A stretch of DNA of 64,000 nucleotides from the NCBI GenBank assembly GCA_964522105.1, contig CAZFVA010000007.1, forward strand, positions 1-64,000. The letters are read 5' to 3'. Positions 19,605 through 28,386 of this stretch are shown here, piece after piece. A model generated the notes under the pieces. The model saw only the letters and a program-made list of their open reading frames with translations, was not told the origin of the DNA and did not search any database. How positions within the stretch are numbered: position 1 is the first letter of the stretch; every line of letters starts with the position of its first letter. This DNA is from JAGOFO01 sp964522105. Its GTDB lineage: Bacteria > Myxococcota_A > UBA9042 > DTJE01. The position numbers and the translations under genes are program-made.

Positions 19605-21008
19605 CTAATGAACCCCGGCAAGAACGTCCTGCATCGTCTGGTGGCGGACGACAATGGCGTCTTTCAGGCGCGCAACTTCGTCTTCGAAGGTAACGCCACG
19701 ATCCCACCTCAGAAGATCCTTCCGGGCGACAAGGCGTATCTTTTCTGCCATCTGGTCAACGCGGGCAATCAAGGTTTCCGGCTGGAATTCCGCATCAAGG
19801 GCTGCGCGATATTCCGCGATGTAATGGGCGCGCCACTTCGGGACCGCCAGCAATCTGGGCGAAAAGCTGTCCCAACCGTACCATCTGGTCTGAATGGCAG
19901 CTATTACCTTGCCGTCCCAGTAATTTCCCCATGTCGCATCGGTGTCCCAGCCAACTATCCTGAACGGAAAATCGCGGTGGCCCTCCGAAACCGACAAGTC
20001 ATGGTAAAGAAAGTAATTTTTGGTGTACGAGTCTTCATTTCCGGCAAACGTATTCACGCGCATGAACACCGTGAAGTCTTCCAGGTTCAGCAGTGGCTCG
20101 ACTTCTTCCGCGAAATCCTCATCGGTTGTTGGCGTATAGGTGCAGGCTTCAAGCAGTTCCGCCAGGTCTTCCACATGTTCAGGGTCACCACACTGCTGGT
20201 CAAAACCGTCGGCCGGATTTTCCTTGTCCCGCCAGTTGGCACTGTGAGTTTCGGCTTTGAACAAGTTGACTTCGTCGTCTTCCAGACCGTTACGCTTGAA
20301 CCACGGGCGATCGATGCGCTCGACAAGCACATAAAGCCCCTGCCACTCGCCGTTAACCCGAAATTCGGCAAATGAAATACGCGGCGCGAAGCCACCTGAC
20401 CGACGAATCAGGTCCATCGTCAGATATTCACGAAGCCACGTCGCGTCGATCCACCCGGCCTTCAGTACGAAACGACGCTGCTGCTCGGGGCCATCCCCGA
20501 ACAAATCAAGCGCCGTAGCCAGATCATCAGCAATTTCAAAGTGGAACGACAGCTTCGGCACTGTCCTGGCAAAACCGCCGTGAAGCTCCATGGCAGTACC
20601 GGGAAAAGCCTTTCCCTGGACCGTCATCGTGACGGTAAAGACTTTCTTTGTCTGAGGGTTAGCATTCAACCACTTCCAGTCGGATGCTTTGATTTCCACG
20701 TTAACCTGGACCGGGAAGGAAGGCTGTTGCACGATGTCAGAATCATCAATATCGCGGGATATGTCGGTGGCGGACGTGTCGGCGGCAGACCCATCGGCGT
20801 CGGGTCGGCCATGATCAGCGACAATGACATCGGGCTGAGCGTCAGTCAGAACGTCACTGAAGGCGTCGGCATGCAGGTCACCAGATACAGTGCCGTCGCC
20901 GCATCCAGACACCAGAAGCAGGACCGCCAGCATGGCAGAAACCAGCACAACGGCCAGATTTCCAACCTGCCCCGGGCGCGACAAATTCTGACATTTCACC
21001 TGCTTCAT
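19605..21008 (-). CDS. CotH-family lipoprotein
   Basis: There are 467 residues from ATG 21008, which overlaps the upstream stop as ATGA. A GTG at 21047 would extend the protein by 13 residues but gives a poorer signal. The lipobox is LLVSGC. An Asp-rich spacer follows (D every 3-4 residues, about 60 residues), then a CotH kinase-like domain: 'KLSFHFEI', 'WIDATWLREYLTMDLIRRSG', 'GLYVLVERIDRPWFKRNG' and the metal/catalytic-region motif 'GWDTDATWG'. CotH proteins of Bacillus spore coats phosphorylate Ser in coat proteins. In Gram-negative lipoproteins the target is unknown. The operon is shared with a beta-helix protein and a second CotH protein. Confidence 0.87.
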   Translation of the reverse strand: MKQVKCQNLSRPGQVGNLAVVLVSAMLAVLLLVSGCGDGTVSGDLHADAFSDVLTDAQPDVIVADHGRPDADGSAADTSATDISRDIDDSDIVQQPSFPVQVNVEIKASDWKWLNANPQTKKVFTVTMTVQGKAFPGTAMELHGGFARTVPKLSFHFEIADDLATALDLFGDGPEQQRRFVLKAGWIDATWLREYLTMDLIRRSGGFAPRISFAEFRVNGEWQGLYVLVERIDRPWFKRNGLEDDEVNLFKAETHSANWRDKENPADGFDQQCGDPEHVEDLAELLEACTYTPTTDEDFAEEVEPLLNLEDFTVFMRVNTFAGNEDSYTKNYFLYHDLSVSEGHRDFPFRIVGWDTDATWGNYWDGKVIAAIQTRWYGWDSFSPRLLAVPKWRAHYIAEYRAALDAEFQPETLIARVDQMAEKIRLVARKDLLRWDRGVTFEDEVARLKDAIVVRHQTMQDVLAGVH

Positions 21009-22792
21009 TCTGCGCATGTACCTGTCTGAGGACCTAAAAACACGCACGACTCAAAATGTATGCTGAAGGGATCCTTGTTAATACAGCCCCAGTCGTTCCA
21101 GGTCGGGATCCCGCCCTCGTTATCACTAAGATTATCCCACTCCGGGGAATCAACCATTGAACACGCGATGGAAACCGAATCACCGGGGGCATCGCCCTGC
21201 TGGTCGTCCCAGAACAGTACGTTATTCTTACTGTTATTAACTGAAACAGTGTCATAAACATTCATCGTGCCACTGGAAATGAAATCAGGTGGCTCGTACG
21301 AGTCGCCCCACCTCAAGCCGACTTCATTGCCTGTCACCAGGCAGTTGCTGACGTGAACGTCCGGCGCCCCGTATCCCGCTTCAATCCCCTGCTGACATCC
21401 TGAAATCATTGTGTTTCTGATCCAGACATCCCTGCCCTTCGACGCCGCAAGCCCTTCATGGGCGAATGAATTTATCCAGACGCGGTTGATGGTCAACTTC
21501 GCCCCGTTATGGTCGATGGCGTCGTCTTCACCACGATAAAACACGCTGTCTTCCACCAGACATTCCGGCCCGGTGCCATTGGTATCATTCAAATAAATCC
21601 CGTCGTTATCTTCATCATTCGCGACGCCGTCGCCGTCAGGTATTTGAATGATGTGACACCTGCTGACGGTGACCTTTGACGCCTTATGTTCGCCACCGGT
21701 ATCGCAGCGGCTGATTAACGCGTCTTCGATTGTGACGGTGGCTGACTGCGAGCCGAACGCCTTGCCGGGACTGTCTGTTATGCCGCCACCGGTAAGGGTC
21801 ACGGTCGTGCCCTTCTGGGCCCTGACCACAGGCTGCGAATTAGAATGGCCGAAGGCCCGGCTTGCGTCACCGCCGCCACCTGTCAGCCAGGTCCAGCTAA
21901 GCACGGCAGTCCCATCGAGGCCCCCCGTACTGACCGGCGTTACCACGTCGATTTCGCCCCAGGCCTTGTCCGTCGGCAGGAACCAGACAGGGCTGGCGGC
22001 CGTGCCCTGGACTTCCAGTTTGCCTTTTACTGTAAGCCGCACTTTGGCGGCAAATTTGACGCGCGTGCCGACAGCGACCGTCAAAGTATCACCGGCCGGA
22101 ACCTCAGCGTTGGCTTCAACCAGAATGTCGGAAGTGTCATCCCAGGACAGGTCAGCCCCGGCCAACAGGCCGGAAATGGTGCGGATCGGGCGGGTTTCAA
22201 CCAGCACCTGCTGCGAACCCGCAAAACCATGCTGCTGCACGGTCAACGTCCAGTTACCAGCGACAGATGGCGCCGTGACCGCGATCGAACCACGCCCCCG
22301 GGCCACGCCGATCGTGTGCCTGGCATCACCGGCCAGAATGTCCAAATCACCTGTAAAAAGCGGGTCTTCAACTGTTACTACAACCGGTACCAGCGAGCCG
22401 GGCGGCACGCTGCGGGGGCCATCAAACGTGACATTTACCGGCGTGACGACAACGTCGGCGACGACATCGGAAGCGTCAGCCACAACACCATCGCGGGTGT
22501 CCAGAAGCGCGTCAAAATGTGCGTCAAAACCTGCGTCAAAATCGCCATCCGCGCCGACATCACTGACTGCGTCGACCATCAAATCCGACCCGACATCCGG
22601 CGTACCCGACCCACCACAACCAGCAACCCCGACGAACCCAATCGTGCCGGCCATAACGACGAAGCCGACCAGCAGACAGGAAATTCCGGGATGGAACGTG
22701 CAGAAACATCCTGCCCGCGATGCACCGCCGGTCCTGCCGGTCCTGCCCTGCTTCATCTGCATGCCATCCTTCATCTGTCCGCCATGCTTCAT
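21005..22792 (-). CDS. beta-helix lipoprotein
   Basis: There are 595 residues from ATG 22792, which overlaps the upstream CotH stop (ATGA). The lipobox is VAGC, followed by an Asp/Ala-rich spacer with D at roughly every fourth position ('DVGADGDFDAGFDAHFDALLD'). A beta-sandwich-like part ('VPPGSLVPVVVTVEDP') leads into a right-handed parallel beta-helix with repeating 'G.T..V......' rungs: 'GTTVTLTGGGITDSPGKAF', 'VSRCHIIQI', 'RNTMISGCQQGIEAGYG', 'SNCLVTGNEVGLRWG'. The helix resembles right-handed beta-helix/pectate-lyase-like repeat proteins, but I see no catalytic set. It sits between two CotH-family lipoproteins, which makes it a candidate substrate or partner. Confidence 0.82.
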   Translation of the reverse strand: MKHGGQMKDGMQMKQGRTGRTGGASRAGCFCTFHPGISCLLVGFVVMAGTIGFVGVAGCGGSGTPDVGSDLMVDAVSDVGADGDFDAGFDAHFDALLDTRDGVVADASDVVADVVVTPVNVTFDGPRSVPPGSLVPVVVTVEDPLFTGDLDILAGDARHTIGVARGRGSIAVTAPSVAGNWTLTVQQHGFAGSQQVLVETRPIRTISGLLAGADLSWDDTSDILVEANAEVPAGDTLTVAVGTRVKFAAKVRLTVKGKLEVQGTAASPVWFLPTDKAWGEIDVVTPVSTGGLDGTAVLSWTWLTGGGGDASRAFGHSNSQPVVRAQKGTTVTLTGGGITDSPGKAFGSQSATVTIEDALISRCDTGGEHKASKVTVSRCHIIQIPDGDGVANDEDNDGIYLNDTNGTGPECLVEDSVFYRGEDDAIDHNGAKLTINRVWINSFAHEGLAASKGRDVWIRNTMISGCQQGIEAGYGAPDVHVSNCLVTGNEVGLRWGDSYEPPDFISSGTMNVYDTVSVNNSKNNVLFWDDQQGDAPGDSVSIACSMVDSPEWDNLSDNEGGIPTWNDWGCINKDPFSIHFESCVFLGPQTGTCAE

Positions 22793-24999
22793 GGATTGGC
22801 ATCCTTCCACGTCGCAATCTTGTTGGTCAGATTGTTCCGGCTGTCCGCAATGTCATTCAAAGTCTGGTCCATCAGAGTCTGGATAAGCGCCTTTGTAGTT
22901 TCAGCATTCGTGGCGGTCGGATGATTGACCTTGAATTCGACCATCGCCGCCGCCGTCTCGTCATCCAGCAACGCAAAAAGCTGGTCGCGGATGCCGCACA
23001 TTACCGACTCGGCCTTCGCTTCCGAAAGCTGCCCCATCACCCACTCAAGCTGCGCGACCCAGGCCGCATAAACTTCGGGGGACCTGATTTGCGCCTGATC
23101 CAGAAAACCTTCCGCGCAGTACATCATGCCGTTCGGGTCTGGAATCGCCTTCACACCGCCATGGTGGCATGTGGCAAACAGGTCATCCGCATCCCAGTTC
23201 ATGGGACGCCACCAGGGAACCGAGTCGTTTTCGATAGTTCCATAAAAGAACAACTCGTCCACGTAGTCGCCGCTGCCAAGGAAAGTCATTGTCGTGGACC
23301 AGCGAAAGTATTGCTGGACGTCCAACTGTTTTGACATGTCGGCCAGCAGGGTTTCCACCGGCCCGTCGGTCGCGATTTTGACCATGTCCTGATAGTACGC
23401 AAGCGTCGTTTCGACAGTGTCGTCGCCGAAAAACTTAACATCAGGAACAAGTCTGGGATCCGGGTCAAACAGGCGGCGGACGACACCGTCAAGCGACGTG
23501 TGGTTCTTGACCAGCGTGTCGGTCGGCTCCTGCAACATCATGTAAAGGCCGTGATTTTCATCGTTCAGACGAAGTCGAACCAGCCGGAACTTAAGCGGAA
23601 AAACACCCCACTCGCCCAGAATCGTGTTTACAAAAACCTGATTGAAATAGCCGTCATCCAGACACATGGAAACTAGATAGAACTTGTCCCCGCCGCCGCC
23701 GGGCATCATGCGCCGTGACGAACCGCCGTCCAGATTCACGTCATAACTTTTGCGCTTGCAGTCAAGCGATGACTGGCCACGGAAGTGCGCGGTCGCAGGC
23801 ATCGCCGCACCCTGACCAAGGCGAACAGAAAGGCGGAAGTCGTCCTTGCTTCTGGCCGCATGACGCTTGTCCCAAACTGACTTTTCAACGTCAGTCATCA
23901 CAAGCGTGATCGTGTCGCCATAGGCAAAATTGTCTGCTGCTGCATCTGCATCAACGCAGGCTTCTTCAAGCAGGTGGGCGGCCGGTACGGGCGCTTCAAA
24001 CGTGCAGGTCACATCGCCCAGAAGCACGGTCAAAGGCTGATTTTCAATCGCTGCGGGGCAGGCTCCAAGACGGTAAACGGCGGCGCGACGGGCCTTGATG
24101 TCGTTAATCAGGGCATCGGCGGCCGCTGCCGGGCCAGCCGGAACAACGACAAAAGCGTTCGAAATCAAGCCGGGATTCGACGCCACAAGATAGTACGTGG
24201 CGATGGCCGGGGCTTTGTCTGTGGTGACTCTGGCGGCCGAACTTTCTGCAACAACGATCAAGCTTTTCCACAGCAGGCCCCAGCGACCTTCGGCTTCGGC
24301 CAGACGCTCACGCAGCTTATCAATACTTGATTCACTGACTGCGGGATCGGGGGTGGATGTGCCGGTAATCGGCAGGATTTCATCAAGGCGCATCGTCAAG
24401 TGGGCACGATCTTCCGTTAGATCAGACAGCAACATCGGGGCCTTGCCGGTGCGGGCAAGCCACAGAGCGACCCTTTCACCCGTGGGCAGACCATCAATGA
24501 CGGCACGGGCTGCCGCCAGTCGCTGCGCATGAACGGTTGCGTCGGCAGAAGGAACTACCAGAATGCCGGTCAACCCCGCCTGCTGCGGTACGGCCACGGA
24601 AGAAACGGTGAATGACTGAACTGGTGCGCCTTCAACGGGAGCGCCATCTGAGGTCGGCCGCATCAACAGGTCAGTCGGAAAATCGCCGCCAGCCTGCGGG
24701 GCCCACTCGACATAAAGCTGAACACCACTGCCCTGCCACGGGTTAAGGCGCAGCAGCCTGACCCCGGCTGCATCGCAGGTCCCGGGACCGGTCAAATCGG
24801 GGTTGCTGGTGTCATTGGAAACGTCGCCGGGGTTACCAGTGTCAGCCGGATTTGTGCCGTCAGCCAGCGCATCAACAGGAACCGCAGAATCTACACAACC
24901 AGCCAGAATCACAGTGGAAACGCAGACGAGCGTGGTCACCAGAACAGCACCATGAAGGCACCTGCGTTTAGAATCCAGAAATCTGCGTATCAATGCCAC
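22789..24999 (-). CDS. CotH-family lipoprotein with N-terminal VWA-like region, first gene of operon
   Basis: There are 736 residues from a GTG start (GAGGG about 7 bases upstream). The lipobox is ILAGC, followed by a spacer with PADTGNPGDVSNDTSNPD. Residues of about 75-340 resemble a von Willebrand A fold ('GLTGILVVPSADATVHAQRLAAARAVI', 'GERVALWLA', 'LIVVAESSAARVT'), but the metal-binding DxSxS motif is absent. The C-terminal half is CotH-like: 'RSKDDFRLSVRLGQG', 'FRGQSSLDCKRKSYDVNL', 'HGLYMMLQEPTDTLVKNH' and 'NWDADDLF'. It is likely outer-membrane anchored. Functional partners are the coupled downstream genes. Kinase activity is an inference from the family name. Confidence 0.82.
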   Translation of the reverse strand: MALIRRFLDSKRRCLHGAVLVTTLVCVSTVILAGCVDSAVPVDALADGTNPADTGNPGDVSNDTSNPDLTGPGTCDAAGVRLLRLNPWQGSGVQLYVEWAPQAGGDFPTDLLMRPTSDGAPVEGAPVQSFTVSSVAVPQQAGLTGILVVPSADATVHAQRLAAARAVIDGLPTGERVALWLARTGKAPMLLSDLTEDRAHLTMRLDEILPITGTSTPDPAVSESSIDKLRERLAEAEGRWGLLWKSLIVVAESSAARVTTDKAPAIATYYLVASNPGLISNAFVVVPAGPAAAADALINDIKARRAAVYRLGACPAAIENQPLTVLLGDVTCTFEAPVPAAHLLEEACVDADAAADNFAYGDTITLVMTDVEKSVWDKRHAARSKDDFRLSVRLGQGAAMPATAHFRGQSSLDCKRKSYDVNLDGGSSRRMMPGGGGDKFYLVSMCLDDGYFNQVFVNTILGEWGVFPLKFRLVRLRLNDENHGLYMMLQEPTDTLVKNHTSLDGVVRRLFDPDPRLVPDVKFFGDDTVETTLAYYQDMVKIATDGPVETLLADMSKQLDVQQYFRWSTTMTFLGSGDYVDELFFYGTIENDSVPWWRPMNWDADDLFATCHHGGVKAIPDPNGMMYCAEGFLDQAQIRSPEVYAAWVAQLEWVMGQLSEAKAESVMCGIRDQLFALLDDETAAAMVEFKVNHPTATNAETTKALIQTLMDQTLNDIADSRNNLTNKIATWKDANP

Positions 25000-25155
25000 G
25001 TTCCAGCCCTCGCGTAAGCGTCACCCCGGGTCGCAGAATTGTACCAGAAGCGACCGGACCGAACCAACTGTGGCCGTGATTCAATATCAATGATGCCGTC
25101 TGTTATGATGTCTAAATCAATCAAAACGCATCTAATCGTTTGAACTAACGAAGCC

Positions 25156-25184
25156 TTGACACGAAAACCGCTGAACATTATGAT
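25156..25184 (+). promoter_or_regulatory. strong sigma70-type promoter of the toxin-antitoxin operon
   Basis: TTGACA (25156-25161) is a perfect -35, followed after 17 bases by TATGAT (25179-25184), one mismatch from consensus. The predicted start of transcription is near 25191. This places any translation start at 25189 outside the message and supports the downstream ATG. Confidence 0.75.
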
Positions 25185-25192
25185 GTAAATGT

Positions 25193-25208
25193 CACTCAAA
25201 TCTGAGTG
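25193..25208. promoter_or_regulatory. palindromic operator downstream of the TA promoter
   Basis: The sequence is a perfect inverted repeat, CACTCA-AATC-TGAGTG, starting about 8 bases after the -10 box. Its position over the transcription start fits autorepression by the ribbon-helix-helix antitoxin encoded immediately downstream. Confidence 0.6.
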
Positions 25209-25221
25209 TAAACTGAGGTAT

Positions 25222-25575
25222 ATGGTTACCATGAGAGTTGAAGCCACAATTCCAGATGCTCGCGGCATTGCGCTTGGCGAACTGGCAGCAGAACTGCAAC
25301 TAAGCCGCAGCCAGATTATTGACGAGGCCCTGGCGCTCTTCATGAACGCCGTGTTGGAAATGCGACGCGGTCGAAAACTGGTGACGGTAAGCGCGACCGG
25401 AAAGGGCATCACCCGCGAAATCATCACGCCTACACTGGCCCAGCTTGAATGGACCACAAGTCGCCAGACGCTGGAACTTCCAGTTGAAGCGGTTCAAAAG
25501 ATGGCCGAACTGATCGAGAATCCGCCCCGGGCGAATAATGCTTTAAGGCATTTAATGTCTGGAAAAACCAAGTGA
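25222..25575 (+). CDS. ribbon-helix-helix antitoxin (CopG/DUF1778-like)
   Basis: There are 117 residues from ATG 25222 (GAGG 3 bases upstream); ATG 25231 is an alternative. The N-terminal 45 residues form a ribbon-helix-helix DNA-binding domain: a beta strand 'MRVEATIPDA', then 'LGELAAELQLSRSQIIDEALALFMNAV'. The rest is an acidic/amphipathic tail that would wrap the toxin. It overlaps the acetyltransferase gene by four bases (GTGA), the usual antitoxin-first layout. It should neutralise the toxin and repress its own promoter through the palindrome at 25193-25208. Confidence 0.75.
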   Translation: MVTMRVEATIPDARGIALGELAAELQLSRSQIIDEALALFMNAVLEMRRGRKLVTVSATGKGITREIITPTLAQLEWTTSRQTLELPVEAVQKMAELIENPPRANNALRHLMSGKTK

Positions 25576-26114
25576 CAGACCTGCTCCAGCGCACAATATA
25601 CGAAACAATTTCTGTCGGGCCGGAAGACACAGACTGCGACTTCCGTTGTGGCCATCACTCCCTTGACGATTTTCTTAACCGCCACGCCATTTCTAATGAC
25701 CAACAGGGAGTTGGAAAGACTTTCGTACTTCACTCGGACCCAGGTGAAGGTAACCAGCCCAAGGTCCTTGGTTTCTATACGTTAAGTATGGCCAACGTGA
25801 AAACTAAGACTGTGGAATCCGCAATTTCCGGCAGCCTGCCCCGTTATGACATGCCGGTGGCACTGATTGGACGATTGGCGGTTCACAAATATGCTCAGGG
25901 GCGCGGAGTCGGCCCAAGACTTCTGCGTGACGCTCTTTTACGAGTATGTGACATCGCCGACCAAATCGGCTGCATCGGAATAATCGTGGACGCAAAAGAC
26001 GAAAATGCCGCCCATTTTTACTCCCGCTTCGGGTTCATTCCAATCTACAAGGGCTCGTGGCCTAACAGAATGTTCATGCCTTTGAGCGTTGCTCGAGACT
26101 CACTCCGCCGTTGA
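25572..26114 (+). CDS. GNAT acetyltransferase toxin (TacT/AtaT-like)
   Basis: There are 180 residues from GTG 25572. The sequence has the layout of GNAT toxins: 'DFRCGHHSLDDFLNRHA' near the N-terminus, 'LGFYTLSMANV', a beta-strand with 'ALIGRLAVHKYAQGRGVGPRLLRDAL' (acetyl-CoA-binding R/Q-x-x-G-x-G/A: QGRGVG), and a C-terminal 'AAHFYSRFGFIPIY'. Members of this group acetylate the amino group of aminoacyl-tRNA and block translation. It is coupled to the RHH antitoxin gene. Ordinary GNAT function cannot be excluded, but the gene pair is characteristic. Confidence 0.8.
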   Translation: MTDLLQRTIYETISVGPEDTDCDFRCGHHSLDDFLNRHAISNDQQGVGKTFVLHSDPGEGNQPKVLGFYTLSMANVKTKTVESAISGSLPRYDMPVALIGRLAVHKYAQGRGVGPRLLRDALLRVCDIADQIGCIGIIVDAKDENAAHFYSRFGFIPIYKGSWPNRMFMPLSVARDSLRR

Positions 26115-26569
26115 AAGAACCAACAACAGATTTTGAGATACCACGACCGACAAAAGCGTATCAATCAGGCACGAAGAATTCAGGAACTGGACACAGGAAG
26201 ACCGTTACATCCCGCCGATGGACAGGCCCGGATCAAGACCGAGACCAACCCCCGCCCGCCACTCCCCCGGCTATCTCCAGATGAAGACTGGCTTTTTGCG
26301 TTTACAAGTGATAAACTCCCCGCGCTTCGCCCGGATAAGCGGTTTGCGAGGCAGGTTCCTGACCTTCCTGGCCTCGAATTCACCTGGATCAGTGGCAGGC
26401 TGAGACGGTCCTGGCGGACATGCAGAATGACCGGTGGTGTCATCTGAAGTCCCCTGAAAGGGTTGTGCTTGTAACTGTCCAAGATCCCTTAGTGATTACA
26501 TTTTTTCCGAATATGGCGTGGCTGGGTATGCCTGATGCCGTCGGAATCAATGACCAACAGGAAAAAGTA
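26115..26569. other. 455-base non-coding stretch before the helicase gene
   Basis: No convincing gene is present. A 104-codon open frame at 26133-26447 has biased, Pro/Arg-rich composition, no start signal and no recognisable motif. The stretch may hold a long 5' leader for the helicase gene, as is common for cold-induced DEAD-box helicases. I could not find a clear hairpin or promoter. Confidence 0.5.
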
Positions 26570-28258
26570 ATGTCAGTCGAATCGACCCCGGTACAAGATT
26601 TCAACAACATGGATCTGTTTGGCCCGGTTGTGGCGGCCCTGCAGGAGATCGGTTATGAACAGCCGACACCCATCCAGGCAGCAGTTATCCCCAGTTTGAT
26701 GGCCGGCAACGACGTTGTCGGACAGGCTCAGACAGGCACCGGCAAAACGGCCGCCTTCGCCCTGCCAATCCTTTCAAAGATTGACGTACGGTTGATGGCC
26801 CCTCAGGTCCTGATCCTGACCCCGACCCGCGAGCTGTGCATCCAGGTCGCCAAAGTTTTCCAGCAATTCGCCAGCCAGATGAAAGGCGTCCGCGTCCTTC
26901 CCATCTATGGCGGACAGGGATTCAGTGAACAACTGGTCATGCTGAAGCGCGGCGTTCACATCGTAGTCGGCACGCCCGGCCGCGTCATGGACCACATGCG
27001 CCGCTCGACCCTGAAGCTGGACAAGGTGTCGTTCCTGGTGCTGGACGAAGCAGACGAAATGCTGCGCATGGGATTCATTGACGACGTCGAGTGGATCCTT
27101 GAACAGACCCCGCCGGAACGTCAGACGGCCCTGTTTTCGGCCACGATTCCCCCGGCCATCAGACGCATTGCCCGCAAGTACCTGAAGGCCCCCGAAGAAA
27201 TCAGCATCAAGATGGCGACAACGACGGCGGTCACACTGAACCACCGCTACTGGATTGCCAACAATCACAATAAGTTTGAAGCACTTACACGAATCCTGGA
27301 AACCGAAGAACACGATGGCGTCCTGATATTTGTGAAAACAAAGATTGCCACAACAGAAGTCGCCGAAGGTCTGTGTGCTGCGGGCATCCAGTCAAGCGCC
27401 CTGAACGGCGACATGAAACAGTCCGACCGCGAACGCACCGTCAACCGGTTCAAGGAAGGCAAACTGGACATCCTGGTCGCGACCGACGTTGCCGCGCGCG
27501 GCCTTGACGTTGACCGCATCAGCCACGTCATCAACTATGATATCCCTAACGATACGGAAGGTTACGTTCACCGCGTCGGCCGCACCGGTCGCGCAGGACG
27601 CAGCGGCGAAGCAATCATCCTTGCGACCCCGCGCGAACGCAGGTTCCTGGAAGAAATCGAGCGCGCCACAAACCAGCGCCTTGAGCCTTTCAAGATGCCC
27701 GGCGTCGAACAGATTAACCGCGTCAGGATCGAAAAGTTCAAGAACCACATCAGCCAGGCGCTTGAATCGAAAGGCTGCGCCCGCTTTGCTGAAATCATTG
27801 AAGAATATCAGAAAGAACACGATGTTCCGGCCGTCAACATCGCCGCCGCCCTTGCAAACATGGTGCAGGGCGACAAGCCTCTGCTGCTTGAAAAAATGCC
27901 TGAACAGCCGCGCCCGTCCCGCGACACGTCAGTCCGCGTCGTGCGCGAAACGCCGCGTCCGCGAAGACAGGCCGGTGAACCTGAAGTCGGCATGGAACGT
28001 TACCGCGTCGAGTGCGGGTACATCCACGGCGTGCGTCCCGGAAACATCGTCGGCGCAATCGCCAACGAAGCCGGGCTGAGCGGCCGCGACATCGGCCAGA
28101 TCGAAATCTTCGAAGACTACAGCGTCGTTGACCTTCCGGTCGGAATGCCTGAACGGACATTCATGATCCTGAAGAAGACGAAGGTCGCCGACAGACCGCT
28201 CGACATCACGATTCTGCGCCACCAGACGACACACAGAAAGGTCGTTACAAGACGCTGA
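26570..28258 (+). CDS. DEAD-box ATP-dependent RNA helicase (DeaD/CsdA type)
   Basis: There are 562 residues from ATG 26570 (AGGAAAA upstream). The Q-motif 'YEQPTPIQ' is followed by motif I AQTGTGKT (53-60), 'PTRELCIQ', 'GTPGR', DEAD (158-161), SAT (189-191) and the helicase C domain with 'ATDVAARGLDV' and 'HRVGRTGRAGRSG'. The C-terminal 75 residues resemble the DbpA/CsdA RNA-binding domain ('YRVECGYIHGVRPGNIVGAIANEAGLSGRDIGQIEI'), preceded by a basic linker. It unwinds structured RNA in ribosome assembly and mRNA decay. The frame continues upstream to 26420, but that extension has no family similarity. Confidence 0.93.
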   Translation: MSVESTPVQDFNNMDLFGPVVAALQEIGYEQPTPIQAAVIPSLMAGNDVVGQAQTGTGKTAAFALPILSKIDVRLMAPQVLILTPTRELCIQVAKVFQQFASQMKGVRVLPIYGGQGFSEQLVMLKRGVHIVVGTPGRVMDHMRRSTLKLDKVSFLVLDEADEMLRMGFIDDVEWILEQTPPERQTALFSATIPPAIRRIARKYLKAPEEISIKMATTTAVTLNHRYWIANNHNKFEALTRILETEEHDGVLIFVKTKIATTEVAEGLCAAGIQSSALNGDMKQSDRERTVNRFKEGKLDILVATDVAARGLDVDRISHVINYDIPNDTEGYVHRVGRTGRAGRSGEAIILATPRERRFLEEIERATNQRLEPFKMPGVEQINRVRIEKFKNHISQALESKGCARFAEIIEEYQKEHDVPAVNIAAALANMVQGDKPLLLEKMPEQPRPSRDTSVRVVRETPRPRRQAGEPEVGMERYRVECGYIHGVRPGNIVGAIANEAGLSGRDIGQIEIFEDYSVVDLPVGMPERTFMILKKTKVADRPLDITILRHQTTHRKVVTRR

Positions 28259-28322
28259 CAGGCCGACATTCGAACAGTTACCAACTGACACCACACAAGC
28301 TAACACCCTGAACTATCCCATC

Positions 28323-28355
28323 TGCCTTTCAAAACAAGGCAAGTGAATCTATAAT
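28323..28355 (+). promoter_or_regulatory. probable promoter with inverted repeat before the radical SAM gene
   Basis: A perfect TATAAT (28350-28355) has only a weak -35 (TTTCAA, 17 bases upstream). That region is covered by a perfect 6-bp inverted repeat, TGCCTT...AAGGCA (28323-28341, 7-base loop), which could be an operator. It is not followed by a T run, so it is a poor terminator for the helicase gene. Confidence 0.45.
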
Positions 28356-28386
28356 CTGGCCGCGGCCCCATTTCGGGCATGCCGGG

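Noticed and set aside
22222..22924. Plus-strand frames overlapping the beta-helix lipoprotein
   Set aside because: Thr/Pro/Ser-rich translations are mirrors of the Asp/Ala/Val-rich spacer on the minus strand.
24990..25457. Minus-strand frame of 155 codons overlapping the antitoxin gene
   Set aside because: It covers the clear RHH antitoxin in antisense, and the strong promoter reads in the opposite direction.
26133..26447. Possible small gene between the TA module and the helicase gene
   Set aside because: No ribosome-binding site, biased composition and no similarity to a known family.
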